From: Collinsella aerofaciens
GTDB taxonomy: Bacteria; Actinomycetota; Coriobacteriia; Coriobacteriales; Coriobacteriaceae
Reading direction: 5' to 3'
Length of the DNA stretch: 11,478 bases
Assembly (NCBI RefSeq): GCF_028209625.1
Contig: NZ_JAQLDU010000026.1
Location: 1 to 11,478, forward strand
A program made the translations under genes and the position numbers. The notes under the pieces are model-generated. The model had not been told where the DNA came from. It did not search any database and saw nothing but the letters and a program-made list of their open reading frames with translations. Positions 1 through 6,069 of the stretch are shown here, in pieces; within the stretch, counting starts at the first letter, position 1; each line of letters begins with the position of its first letter.

Positions 1-8
1 GGATTCGC

Positions 9-50
9 GCCTCAGGACTCAGCGCAACGCGTTGCGCTGAGTCCTGAGGC
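9..50. repeat. Perfect 42-bp palindrome at the left edge
   Basis: Bases 9-29 are the exact reverse complement of bases 30-50, with no spacer and no mismatch; the symmetry stops at 8/51. There is no T-run after it, so it is not a classical intrinsic terminator. It lies about 60 bp upstream of the tet promoter. It could be a binding site for a dimeric or resolvase-like protein, a terminator of an upstream unit outside the window, a cruciform-forming site, or a fold-back artefact at a sequence end. The symmetry is certain; the role is unknown. Confidence 0.9.
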
Positions 51-111
51 TGTTGCAGTGAACATGAGAATCAAGGGTGCAGTAACAGAGAAAAAATGTA
101 TCTTAACAGGG

Positions 112-140
112 TTGCTTTTGGGAATTTGATATGCTATACT
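112..140 (+). promoter_or_regulatory. Promoter of the tet leader and tet gene
   Basis: A -35 box TTGCTT (112-117) and a -10 box TATACT (135-140) are separated by 17 nt, and a TGC (132-134) gives an extended -10. This is the only good vegetative promoter in the AT-rich stretch before the gene. Transcription should begin near 147, just before the ribosome binding site of the leader peptide, as in other tet(M)/tet(W)-type genes. Confidence 0.8.
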
Positions 141-170
141 ATAAAAATCCAAGCAAAGGAGTTTATCAAT

Positions 171-194
171 ATGCGGCAAGGTATTCTTAAATAA
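171..194 (+). CDS. tet leader peptide MRQGILK
   Basis: A 7-codon reading frame (ATG at 171, TAA at 192-194) follows a good ribosome binding site, AAAGGAG (155-161), spaced 9 nt. The second half of its coding sequence (181-191) is the left arm of an inverted repeat whose right arm is 256-266. This is the leader-peptide arrangement described for attenuation of ribosomal-protection tet genes such as tet(M) of Tn916. Ribosome behaviour on this short frame would decide whether the downstream RNA folds into a terminator. The peptide itself is probably not functional; its translation is the signal. Confidence 0.7.
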   Translation: MRQGILK

Positions 195-266
195 AATTTG
201 ATAATGGGAACAAAGACAAACGTCCTCAAGGAGAGGGCTTGGTTTTTGTACCCAATTTAAGAATAC
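181..266 (+). promoter_or_regulatory. Nested attenuator fold of the tet leader
   Basis: Three nested complementary pairs are visible: 181-191 with 256-266 (11 bp, exact), 205-214 with 245-254 (9 of 10) and a small CCTC/GAGG hairpin (224-227 with 233-236) followed by a T-rich stretch at 242-247. Together they form one long stem-loop that overlaps the leader peptide. In the known tet(M)-type mechanism, ribosomes slowed on the leader peptide change this fold and allow read-through into tet. The structure is seen by base pairing; regulation is inferred from the family. Confidence 0.65.
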
Positions 267-341
267 TTTTGCCTTTTCATTTCATATCGTGATAGACAAC
301 GGCCAGCCTTGGCCGCAGTTTTCATGTGTGTCCTACCTATC

Positions 342-379
342 ATCCCCAGCGGTAAAAGTATTTGTCGCTGGGGATTTTT
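342..379 (+). terminator. Intrinsic terminator ahead of tet (attenuator terminator)
   Basis: A perfect 10-bp stem (342-351 with 366-375, CCCCAGCG/CGCTGGGG core) with a 14-nt loop is followed by TTTTT (375-379). It lies 34 nt before the tet start codon and after the promoter, so it must be read through for expression. This fits transcriptional attenuation of the tet gene. Confidence 0.8.
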
Positions 380-413
380 GCGCCCTTCTGGGCCTTGTAT
401 GGAGGACAATCAT

Positions 414-2351
414 ATGAAAATCATCAATATTGGCATTCTTGCTCATGTAGACGCAGGTAAGACGACCTTGACGGAGAGCCTGTTATATACCAGCGGAGCA
501 ATCGAGGCGCCCGGCAGTGTGGATCAGGGAACAACGAGAACGGACACCATGTTTTTAGAGCGGCAGCGTGGAATCACCATTCAAACGGCGGTCACTTCCT
601 TTCAGTGGCACGATTGTAAGGTCAACATTGTGGATACTCCTGGGCATATGGATTTCTTAGCGGAGGTCTATCGCTCCCTTGCCATTCTTGACGGAGCGAT
701 TTTGGTTGTTTCTGCAAAAGACGGCGTTCAGGCGCAGACCCGTATTCTGTTTCATGCTCTGCAAGTAATGAAAATCCCAACTGTTATCTTTATTAACAAA
801 ATCGACCAGGACGGGATTGACCTGCCAGGTGTGTATCAGTCTATCCGAGATAGGCTCTCCGCAAATATGATTATTAAGCAGAACGTGCAGCTTTCCCCGG
901 ATATATCCATCATGGAAAACATGGGGCTGGAGAATTGGGATACCGTGATTGCGGACTGTGATGAATTGTTGGAGAAATATATTGCCGGAGAACCAATGGA
1001 CAAAGAAGAACTTCTGCGGGAGGAAAACAGGAGAATCCAAAGCGTCTCTCTGTTTCCGGTCTATCATGGCAGTGCCAAGGTAAACTTGGGAATCCGACAA
1101 CTCATTGAAGCGGTCACAGATACATTCCAATCACCCACCGGGCAGAACGGCTCTGAATTGTGCGGAACTGTGTTCAAAGTTGAGTACGCAAACCAGAGCC
1201 AACGCCTTGCCTATCTGCGGTTGTACAGCGGTACGCTTCATTTGCGGGATTCCGTAGCCTTGGCAGGGAAAGAAAAACTGAAAATTACGGAAATGCGTAT
1301 CCCCTCAAAGGGTGAGATTGTCCGAACAGAGATTGCCCATGCGGGCGAGATCGTCATTGTACCCTGCGACAGTTTGCGGCTGAATGATGTGCTGGGAAAC
1401 AAACTGCTGCTGCCCCGTGAAACGTGGAGCGACAATCCTCTCCCTTTGCTGCGGACAACAATTGCACCAGAGAAACCAGAACAGAGGGAACGCTTGTTAA
1501 ACGCCTTGACAGAAATTGCGGATACCGACCCGCTTCTGCGCTATGAAGTAGACGCTGTGACCCATGAGATCATTCTCTCCTTTTTGGGCCGGGTACAATT
1601 GGAAATTATCTCTGATCTTCTGGTGGAAAAATATCAGCTCAACACAACTGCAAAAGAACCTACCATCATCTATATGGAGAGGCCATTGAAAGCGGTAAGT
1701 CACACCATTCATATCGAAGTGCCGCCCAATCCATTCTGGGCGTCCATCGGGCTGTCCGTCACCCCTCTCCCCCTTGGCACCGGAGTGCAGTATGAGAGCA
1801 AAGTTTCCGTTGGGTACTTGAATCAGAGTTTTCAAAACGCTGTATTGGATGGTATCCGCTACGGTCTGGAACAAGGCGTGTATGGATGGAAGGTAACGGA
1901 CTGTAAAATCTGTTTTGAGTATGGGCTTTATTATAGTCCGGTCAGCACTCCCGCAGACTTTCGGTCATTGGCACCTATTGTATTGGAGCAGGTGTTGAAA
2001 AAGGCGGGGACGCAGCTATTGGAACCATATCTTTCTTTTACACTCTATGCGCCGCAGGAATATCTCTCCAGAGCTTATCATGACGCACCAAAATATTGCG
2101 CGAGTATTGAAACGACCCAGGTTAAAAACAGCGAGGTGATTTTTACTGGCGAAATCCCTGCCCGCTGTGTGCAAGAGTACCGCAATGACCTCACCTCTTA
2201 TACAAACGGGAGAAGCGTTTGTTTAACAGAATTGAAGGGGTATCAAATCGCCAGCGGCGAACCAGTTTTTCAGCCACGCCGCCCAAACACCCGGATTGAT
2301 AAGGTGCGCCATATGTTCAACAAAATTCTCCCATCAATGATGGACTTATAA
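414..2351 (+). CDS. tet: Ribosomal protection tetracycline resistance protein, Tet(W)/Tet(O) group
   Basis: EF-G-like GTPase that removes tetracycline from the ribosome in the cytoplasm. It has 645 residues; Tet(O) and Tet(W) have 639. GTPase motifs are AHVDAGKT (10-17), DTPGH (74-78) and NKID (128-131). The domain IV tip reads YSPVST (507-512), the loop that reaches the drug site in Tet(O)/Tet(M). ATG 414 is chosen because GGAGGA (401-406) precedes it by 7 nt and [16 protein letters not shown] is the family N-terminus; an in-frame start further upstream would fall inside the leader. Compared from memory, it resembles Tet(W) best (for example [16 protein letters not shown]) but differs often in residues 130-340 and has Tet(O)-like patches ([16 protein letters not shown]), so it may be a divergent class or a mosaic. 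The C-terminus after KVRHMFNK carries eight extra, unfamiliar residues. Its GC content is lower than that of the mob genes. Confidence 0.95.
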   Translation: MKIINIGILAHVDAGKTTLTESLLYTSGAIEAPGSVDQGTTRTDTMFLERQRGITIQTAVTSFQWHDCKVNIVDTPGHMDFLAEVYRSLAILDGAILVVSAKDGVQAQTRILFHALQVMKIPTVIFINKIDQDGIDLPGVYQSIRDRLSANMIIKQNVQLSPDISIMENMGLENWDTVIADCDELLEKYIAGEPMDKEELLREENRRIQSVSLFPVYHGSAKVNLGIRQLIEAVTDTFQSPTGQNGSELCGTVFKVEYANQSQRLAYLRLYSGTLHLRDSVALAGKEKLKITEMRIPSKGEIVRTEIAHAGEIVIVPCDSLRLNDVLGNKLLLPRETWSDNPLPLLRTTIAPEKPEQRERLLNALTEIADTDPLLRYEVDAVTHEIILSFLGRVQLEIISDLLVEKYQLNTTAKEPTIIYMERPLKAVSHTIHIEVPPNPFWASIGLSVTPLPLGTGVQYESKVSVGYLNQSFQNAVLDGIRYGLEQGVYGWKVTDCKICFEYGLYYSPVSTPADFRSLAPIVLEQVLKKAGTQLLEPYLSFTLYAPQEYLSRAYHDAPKYCASIETTQVKNSEVIFTGEIPARCVQEYRNDLTSYTNGRSVCLTELKGYQIASGEPVFQPRRPNTRIDKVRHMFNKILPSMMDL

Positions 2352-2365
2352 AATCCCTTTGGAAC

Positions 2366-2403
2366 AAAGGGCGCACTTCTATACATGGTCTGCGACCATG
2401 TAT
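2366..2403 (-). other. oriT: Candidate origin of transfer (oriT) of MOBQ/RSF1010 type
   Basis: Read on the minus strand, a perfect inverted repeat (10-bp arms 2403-2394 and 2390-2381, 3-nt loop) is followed after 2 nt by AAGTGCGCCCTTT (2378-2366). This matches the layout and the nic core of RSF1010-like and pSK41/pGO1-like origins, as I remember them: an inverted repeat, then (T)AAG/TGCGCCCT. The predicted nick is between G(2376) and T(2375). It starts 15 nt after the tet stop and lies 543 bp before the MOBQ relaxase gene that would use it. With this polarity tet would enter the recipient first. Motif and repeat are seen; nicking is inferred. Confidence 0.72.
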
Positions 2404-2422
2404 CGTGCGCTCTGCGAGGCTA

Positions 2423-2564
2423 CGGCCCGGACTTCCGAAAGTCCGGGCCGTTTGCGTCGCTCCGCTCCGTACAAGGGGCTGCGCCCCTTGCGCCGCTTTG
2501 CGGCTATCCCTGCGCCCTCGCTGGAAAGGTACATCCGCTCTGCGTCTGCACCTTTCCAGCGAGG
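2423..2564. repeat. Cluster of GC-rich hairpins between oriT and the mob operon
   Basis: Four perfect inverted repeats stand in a row: 2423-2434/2439-2450 (12 bp, loop CCGA), 2472-2479/2483-2490 (8 bp, loop TGC), 2492-2496/2500-2504 (5 bp, loop TTT) and 2516-2530/2550-2564 (15 bp, 19-nt loop). GCGAGGCTA occurs at 2414-2422 and 2559-2567, bracketing the cluster. Only the first is followed by a short T-run. No convincing gene lies in 2352-2651; frames crossing it merely read through the hairpins. A role as relaxosome or single-strand initiation structure is possible but unproven. Confidence 0.75.
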
Positions 2565-2588
2565 CTAAAACCGAATACCGTTACCCTT

Positions 2589-2628
2589 GACCGTTTACCC
2601 GACACAGCAGGTAGACGGTCTTTTGTTT
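2589..2628 (+). terminator. Terminator-like hairpin just before the mobilization operon
   Basis: The arms 2589-2599 and 2610-2620 pair over 11 bp with one G-T wobble (GACCGT/ACGGTC base), followed by TTTTGTTTT (2621-2629). It sits 8 nt before the Shine-Dalgarno of the next gene, so it can act either as the end of the tet transcript or as an attenuator of the mob operon. Confidence 0.65.
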
Positions 2629-2651
2629 TGCCAAGAAGGAGGTCAAACACG

Positions 2652-2945
2652 ATGGACAAGTCACGCGAAGAATTAGAGAAAGAGTATGCTGAGGCCACCG
2701 CTAAGTTGGAGCAGTACCAGCACAGAGGCCAGCGGTATGAGAACCGCATCCGCTACTACACCCAAGGCGAAAGGAAGAAGCGAAACCACCGACTTATCAC
2801 CCGTGGCGGAGCGGTGGAGAGTATCGCCCCGGAGGTGCGCGGCATGAGCGAAAGGGCCTTTTTTCTTTTGATGGAAAAGGTCTTTTCCCTGCCGGAAGTT
2901 GCCGCCCTGGTGAGCCAAGCCACTGACCAGCAGGAGGGCGGATAA
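2652..2945 (+). CDS. DUF3847 family protein of the mobilization operon
   Basis: A 97-residue protein recognised by family sense as DUF3847, found beside MobA/MobL relaxases on Firmicutes mobile elements. Residues 1-45 are highly charged and look like a coiled coil (EELEKEYAEATAKLEQYQ). The middle carries the typical GERKKR...RLITRGGAVE block, followed by the MEKVFSLPEV helix. ATG 2652 is chosen because AAGGAGGT (2636-2643) precedes it by 8 nt; the longer open frame upstream only reads through hairpins. The stop is directly followed by the relaxase start, so the two are translationally coupled. An accessory DNA-binding or relaxosome role is a reasonable inference, but no function is known to me. 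Confidence 0.85.
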   Translation: MDKSREELEKEYAEATAKLEQYQHRGQRYENRIRYYTQGERKKRNHRLITRGGAVESIAPEVRGMSERAFFLLMEKVFSLPEVAALVSQATDQQEGG

Positions 2946-4412
2946 TTGGCCCTGTTCCATCTCCACGTTACCCAGGTCAAACGGAGCGCGGGACAGTCTG
3001 TTGTCACGTCCGCCGCCTACCGAGCCGGGGAGAAATTGTATAGCGAATACTATGGCGAGGTCAGCGACTACACCCACAAGGGCGGCGTGGTTTGCACAGA
3101 CATTCTCCTGCCGCCCCAGGCCCCCAATCAGTACCAAGACCGCGCCACCCTCTGGAACGCCGTGGAGAAGGCCGAGCGCGGCAAGAAAGCCCAGCTTGCA
3201 TATAGCTTTGACATTGCCTTGCAGAACGAGTTTTCATTGGAGGAAAACATCGCTCTTGCAAGGCAATTTGTTTCGGAGCAGCTTGTGGGCCGGGGCATGA
3301 TTGCCGACTTTGCCATCCACCAGCCGGACAAGGAGGACGGCGGTATTCCTAACCCGCACTTTCATATTCTCTGCCCCATCCGGCCCATTGAGCCAGACGG
3401 CAAATGGGGGTGCAAGCAGCGTCGCCGCTACCGTCTGGACGAGGATGGGAACCGCATCATGGGTGAGGACGGCAAACCCCTCTTTGACGCTGTTCCTACC
3501 ACCGACTGGGGAAGCCCGGAAACGCTGGAACAATGGCGGAAGGCGTGGGCCGCTATGGTCAATGCCAAGTTTGAGGAAAAGGGCCTGACCTGCCGTGTCG
3601 ATCACCGCTCCTATGAGCGTCAGGGCCTTGACCTGCTGCCTACCATCCATGAGGGCGTAGCCGTCCGCCAGATGGAGGCCAAGGGCATCACCACCGACAA
3701 GGGCGATCTGAACCGCTGGATAAAAAAGGCCAACAACATTCTGCGGGATATTCGGAAGAAAATCGCCGGCCTGACAGATTGGATAAAGGCCATAAAAGAA
3801 GAATTGAGCCAGCCCCAAGCCCCGACCCTTGTTGCCCTGCTGACCGACTACTATGAGGGCCGGAACGCCGGAGCATGGAGCCGCAACGCCAGGATTGGGA
3901 ACCTCAAAGATTTTGCCGAGGCCGTCAATTTTCTGACCGAGAAAGGCATTGTCACTCTGGAAAATTTGGAGGCCCATATTGCCGCCCAGGGTGAGCGGGC
4001 GGAGGCCATCAACACATCCATGAAAGCCAAGTCCGCCCGTCTGAACGAATTGAAGGAACTGCTTCGCCTTGTTGACCTCTACCGGGACACCAAACCCATC
4101 TATGACGAATGGAAAGGTATCAAGTGGAAGGGCAAGCGAGAACAATTCGAGAGGGAGCATGAGAGCGAGTTGAGGACGTTCCACATGGCCCACCGCAAGC
4201 TGGATAAGCACCGTTCCCCTGCTGGTAAAATTCCCGTTCATGCGTGGGAACAGGAACAGGCGAGGCTTCAACAGGAGTACAAGTCCGAGTATGAGCAGTA
4301 CAAGCCCATTCAGGACGATTTACGGAGGCTGCAACAGGTGAAGCGGAACGCCGATGTTGCTATACGCCAGCAGGAGCAGACCCGGCAGAAACGGCGGGAG
4401 GTGGAGCGGTGA
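2946..4412 (+). CDS. mobL: MobA/MobL family relaxase (MOBQ)
   Basis: A 488-residue relaxase expected to nick oriT, bind the 5' end covalently and lead the strand into the recipient. The N-terminus (ALFHLHVTQVKRSAGQSVV) and Tyr25 in SAAYRAG correspond to the catalytic tyrosine region of RSF1010 MobA. NPHFHI (136-141) is the metal-binding histidine motif. VDHRSYERQGLDLLPTIHEG matches the conserved block after the catalytic core. The C-terminal half is charged and probably coiled coil; no primase or helicase domain is present, so it is shorter than RSF1010 MobA. The start is TTG at 2946, right after the previous stop, with AGGAGGG (2932-2938) before it. It needs a type IV secretion system from elsewhere. 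Confidence 0.92.
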   Translation: MALFHLHVTQVKRSAGQSVVTSAAYRAGEKLYSEYYGEVSDYTHKGGVVCTDILLPPQAPNQYQDRATLWNAVEKAERGKKAQLAYSFDIALQNEFSLEENIALARQFVSEQLVGRGMIADFAIHQPDKEDGGIPNPHFHILCPIRPIEPDGKWGCKQRRRYRLDEDGNRIMGEDGKPLFDAVPTTDWGSPETLEQWRKAWAAMVNAKFEEKGLTCRVDHRSYERQGLDLLPTIHEGVAVRQMEAKGITTDKGDLNRWIKKANNILRDIRKKIAGLTDWIKAIKEELSQPQAPTLVALLTDYYEGRNAGAWSRNARIGNLKDFAEAVNFLTEKGIVTLENLEAHIAAQGERAEAINTSMKAKSARLNELKELLRLVDLYRDTKPIYDEWKGIKWKGKREQFEREHESELRTFHMAHRKLDKHRSPAGKIPVHAWEQEQARLQQEYKSEYEQYKPIQDDLRRLQQVKRNADVAIRQQEQTRQKRREVER

Positions 4413-4828
4413 AGGACATTCCCCAGCTGACCTACCAGCAGTACCGGGCCGTCCGGCGGATGGTGCATGAGTGCTACAACTATGACGACGGCAACTGCCT
4501 TGCTCTTGATAACGGCTGGGAGCCTTGCGTCTGCGTCCAGAGTATCACCTATTCCCTGGTCTGCAAATGGTTCCGCGCCGCCGTCCTGCCAACAGACAAG
4601 GGGCTGTGTGCCGCCTTGCTCCACCGAGGACGGGCGCGGCCCTGCGCCGAGTGTGGGACGATGTTTGTGCCGCGCTCCAACTGCGGGAAGTATTGTGACG
4701 AGTGCGCCGCCATTGTGCGCCGGAGGAAGAAAGCCGCCAACGAACGGGAGCGCCGCAGGCGTGGACATTTAGAGGCTGGAAAGCCTTGCAATCAGGGGGC
4801 TTGCGGACAGTCCTCAAAGGGGGGCTGA
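4409..4828 (+). CDS. Cys_rich_VLP domain protein of the mobilization operon
   Basis: A 139-residue protein starting with GTG at 4409 and overlapping the relaxase stop by 4 bp, so it is translationally coupled; a GGGAGG-type site lies inside the relaxase end. It has many cysteines (22, 30, 40, 42, 52, 67) and the AAVLPT segment typical of the Cys_rich_VLP family. A CAEC...C...CDEC zinc-ribbon-like module spans residues 79-99. It is followed by a strongly basic stretch (RRRKKAANERERRRR), suggesting nucleic acid binding. The family is common next to MobA/MobL on Firmicutes elements; its exact role is not known to me. Confidence 0.82.
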   Translation: MKDIPQLTYQQYRAVRRMVHECYNYDDGNCLALDNGWEPCVCVQSITYSLVCKWFRAAVLPTDKGLCAALLHRGRARPCAECGTMFVPRSNCGKYCDECAAIVRRRKKAANERERRRRGHLEAGKPCNQGACGQSSKGG

Positions 4829-4847
4829 TACATTCCCTTCCCCCACA

Positions 4848-4890
4848 CCAACGTGGGCGACAAAATGGCGCTCACGTTGGATTATCTTTT
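4848..4890 (+). terminator. Hairpin with T-rich tail before the tnpW-like gene
   Basis: A 12-bp stem (4848-4859 with 4869-4880, CCAACGTG/CACGTTGG outer part, one G-T pair) with a 9-nt loop is followed by ATTATCTTTT (4881-4890). It ends 10 nt before the ribosome binding site of the next gene. It may end the mob transcript or limit read-through into the small gene. Confidence 0.55.
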
Positions 4891-4913
4891 GATGAACGAT
4901 GAAAGGAGAGCCT

Positions 4914-5180
4914 ATGACAAATGACCCCAGCATGACGATCACCAGCACCACCCCCGCCCCGGAGGGAAGCGACAGCACCAGCAGGAAGGGCAAGACCATT
5001 CCCTTGCCCATGATGGAGGGCGGCAACGCCCCACCCGCCCCGGACGCGCCGCCACCCGATATGGTAAAGACTGTTGGCGGCACGACGTTTGATATTTACT
5101 TTCATTTCAGCCAGACCAGCCGGGAAACCTTTACCGACAAGGTGCTGCGCCTTATTCAATCCGATGCTGTAACCTCATAA
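4914..5180 (+). CDS. tnpW: TnpW-like small transposon protein
   Basis: An 88-residue protein. The C-terminal 38 residues (GGTTFDIYFHFSQTSRETFTDKVLRLI) match the transposon-encoded TnpW family as I recognise it. The first 50 residues are Pro/Ser/Thr/Gly-rich and probably disordered. ATG 4914 is chosen over the in-frame ATG 4899 because AAAGGAG (4902-4908) lies between them, 5 nt before 4914. TnpW is known from Tn4451-type elements next to mobilization and serine recombinase genes, but its biochemical function is unknown to me. Here no recombinase follows: the gene stops and chromosomal sequence begins within about 60 bp. The last few codons may come from the junction. Confidence 0.75.
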   Translation: MTNDPSMTITSTTPAPEGSDSTSRKGKTIPLPMMEGGNAPPAPDAPPPDMVKTVGGTTFDIYFHFSQTSRETFTDKVLRLIQSDAVTS

Positions 5181-5236
5181 AAATAATTTGCTTTTTCCTC
5201 TATCCTTATTGACAAGACCCGAAGGGATCGGTCGAG
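5181..5236. other. Junction between mobile element and resident chromosome
   Basis: An AT-rich tract (5175-5210) separates the last element gene from a reading frame in Collinsella-like codon use. A TTGACA at 5209-5214 has no matching -10. The sequence GAAGGGA (5221-5227) looks like the native ribosome binding site of the downstream gene. The precise boundary cannot be placed because the left end of the element is outside the window and no duplicated target can be compared. Confidence 0.5.
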
Positions 5237-5875
5237 ATTGAGACGCTCGTAAACGGTCCCATTCAGACCAATAGCTATGCTGTTATTTCGGACAATGAGT
5301 GCGTGATTATCGATCCCGCATGGGAAGGCGAACGCCTGGTGGAGCATATTCGAGCCGAGCATCCCGGCGTACGCGTGTTTGGCGCCGTATGCACTCATGG
5401 CCATGCCGATCATGTTGGTGGTGTTGCAGGCGTGCGAACCACCGTTGTCGAGGGCTGCCAGTATGAGCTGTGTGCTAAGGATGTGGCGGTGCCGCATGCG
5501 AACATCGAGGAACAGCGAGCTATGTGGGGCATTGAGACGCCTGACCCCGGGGAGCCGACGCACCTGCTCGCCGAGGGAGATGCTATCAAGGTGGGCGATA
5601 TCTACCTGCAGGTGATCGAGACGCCAGGGCATACGCCGGGCGGGATCGTCTTGTTTGCTGCCACCGAGCAGGGGAACATTGCCTTTGTGGGCGACACCCT
5701 GTTTCCGGGTGGGCACGGCCGCACCGATCTTTCTGGAGGAGACGAGGCGGCGATTCTGCGCTCGCTCTCCAAGCTCGCCCGGCTTCTCCCGCCCGATACC
5801 GTTTGCCTAACCGGTCATGGCGATTCGACCACCATGGCACGCGAGCTCATGCAGAACCCTTTCATGCAGATTTAG
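5237..5875 (+). CDS. Metallo-beta-lactamase-fold hydrolase, glyoxalase II-like, start codon missing or unusual
   Basis: About 212 residues of a cytoplasmic MBL-fold hydrolase. Metal motifs are HGHADH (54-59 counted from 5237), ETPGHTPGG and VGDTLF...GRTDL, plus a late LTGHGD. The conserved first strand IETLVNGPIQTNSYAVIS is encoded from 5237, but no ATG, GTG or TTG precedes it in frame: the frame is open only back to 5213, and the codon at 5231 is GTC. The first ordinary start is GTG 5303, which would delete that strand and has no clear ribosome binding site. Either ATT 5237 is used (GAAGGGA lies 9 nt upstream) or the adjacent element insertion removed the true start and the gene is 5' damaged. 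The substrate is unknown; small thioesters such as hydroxyacylglutathione or related compounds are the family theme. Confidence 0.8.
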   Translation: METLVNGPIQTNSYAVISDNECVIIDPAWEGERLVEHIRAEHPGVRVFGAVCTHGHADHVGGVAGVRTTVVEGCQYELCAKDVAVPHANIEEQRAMWGIETPDPGEPTHLLAEGDAIKVGDIYLQVIETPGHTPGGIVLFAATEQGNIAFVGDTLFPGGHGRTDLSGGDEAAILRSLSKLARLLPPDTVCLTGHGDSTTMARELMQNPFMQI

Positions 5876-5905
5876 CTTAATAGTCGGCTTTTGAAGCACG
5901 AGAAG

Positions 5906-5980
5906 CGTCCAAACGTCAAGCTATTTTTCCCCAACGGGTCGATTCTGTAGGGCAAACGGTCAAAAAAGTCTGTTTGGACG
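5906..5980. promoter_or_regulatory. Inverted repeats upstream of fba
   Basis: CGTCCAAAC (5906-5914) has its exact complement GTTTGGACG at 5972-5980. A second, overlapping hairpin pairs CAAACGG (5953-5959) with CTGTTTG (5970-5976), one G-T wobble, around an A-rich loop. They lie 90-160 bp before fba and could be operator half-sites or an RNA fold after the MBL gene. The symmetry is seen; the role is not known. Confidence 0.4.
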
Positions 5981-6000
5981 ATATTCGTGAACAAACGAAC

Positions 6001-6029
6001 GTTTATGCTCGGGTGCGCCGTGGTAAAAT
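6001..6029 (+). promoter_or_regulatory. Likely fba promoter with extended -10
   Basis: TAAAAT (6024-6029) is preceded by TGG (6021-6023), an extended -10. The -35 position (6001-6006, GTTTAT) is poor. It lies 41 nt before the aldolase start, a normal leader length. Confidence 0.5.
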
Positions 6030-6069
6030 CTCAGGCGTTATCGGAGCAACCTTACAGGAGGTTTCTTTT

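Noticed and set aside
309..413. 35-codon N-terminal extension of the tet reading frame
   Set aside because: It runs through the attenuator terminator, has no ribosome binding site, and the conserved family N-terminus starts at 414 behind GGAGGA.
2423..2504. CRISPR-like or toxin/antitoxin RNA locus in the hairpin cluster
   Set aside because: The stems are all different in sequence, with no repeat-spacer pattern and no partner gene.
2359..2651. Three overlapping plus-strand frames in the tet-mob spacer
   Set aside because: They only read across the oriT and GC-rich hairpins, have no ribosome binding sites and no plausible protein character.
3234..4271. 345-codon minus-strand frame opposite the relaxase gene
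   Set aside because: It is an antisense shadow of a clear MobA/MobL gene, caused by its codon bias; no start signal or domain.
5209..5237. Promoter for the MBL gene from TTGACA at 5209
   Set aside because: No -10 sequence at 16-18 nt, and transcription would start after the apparent start codon region.
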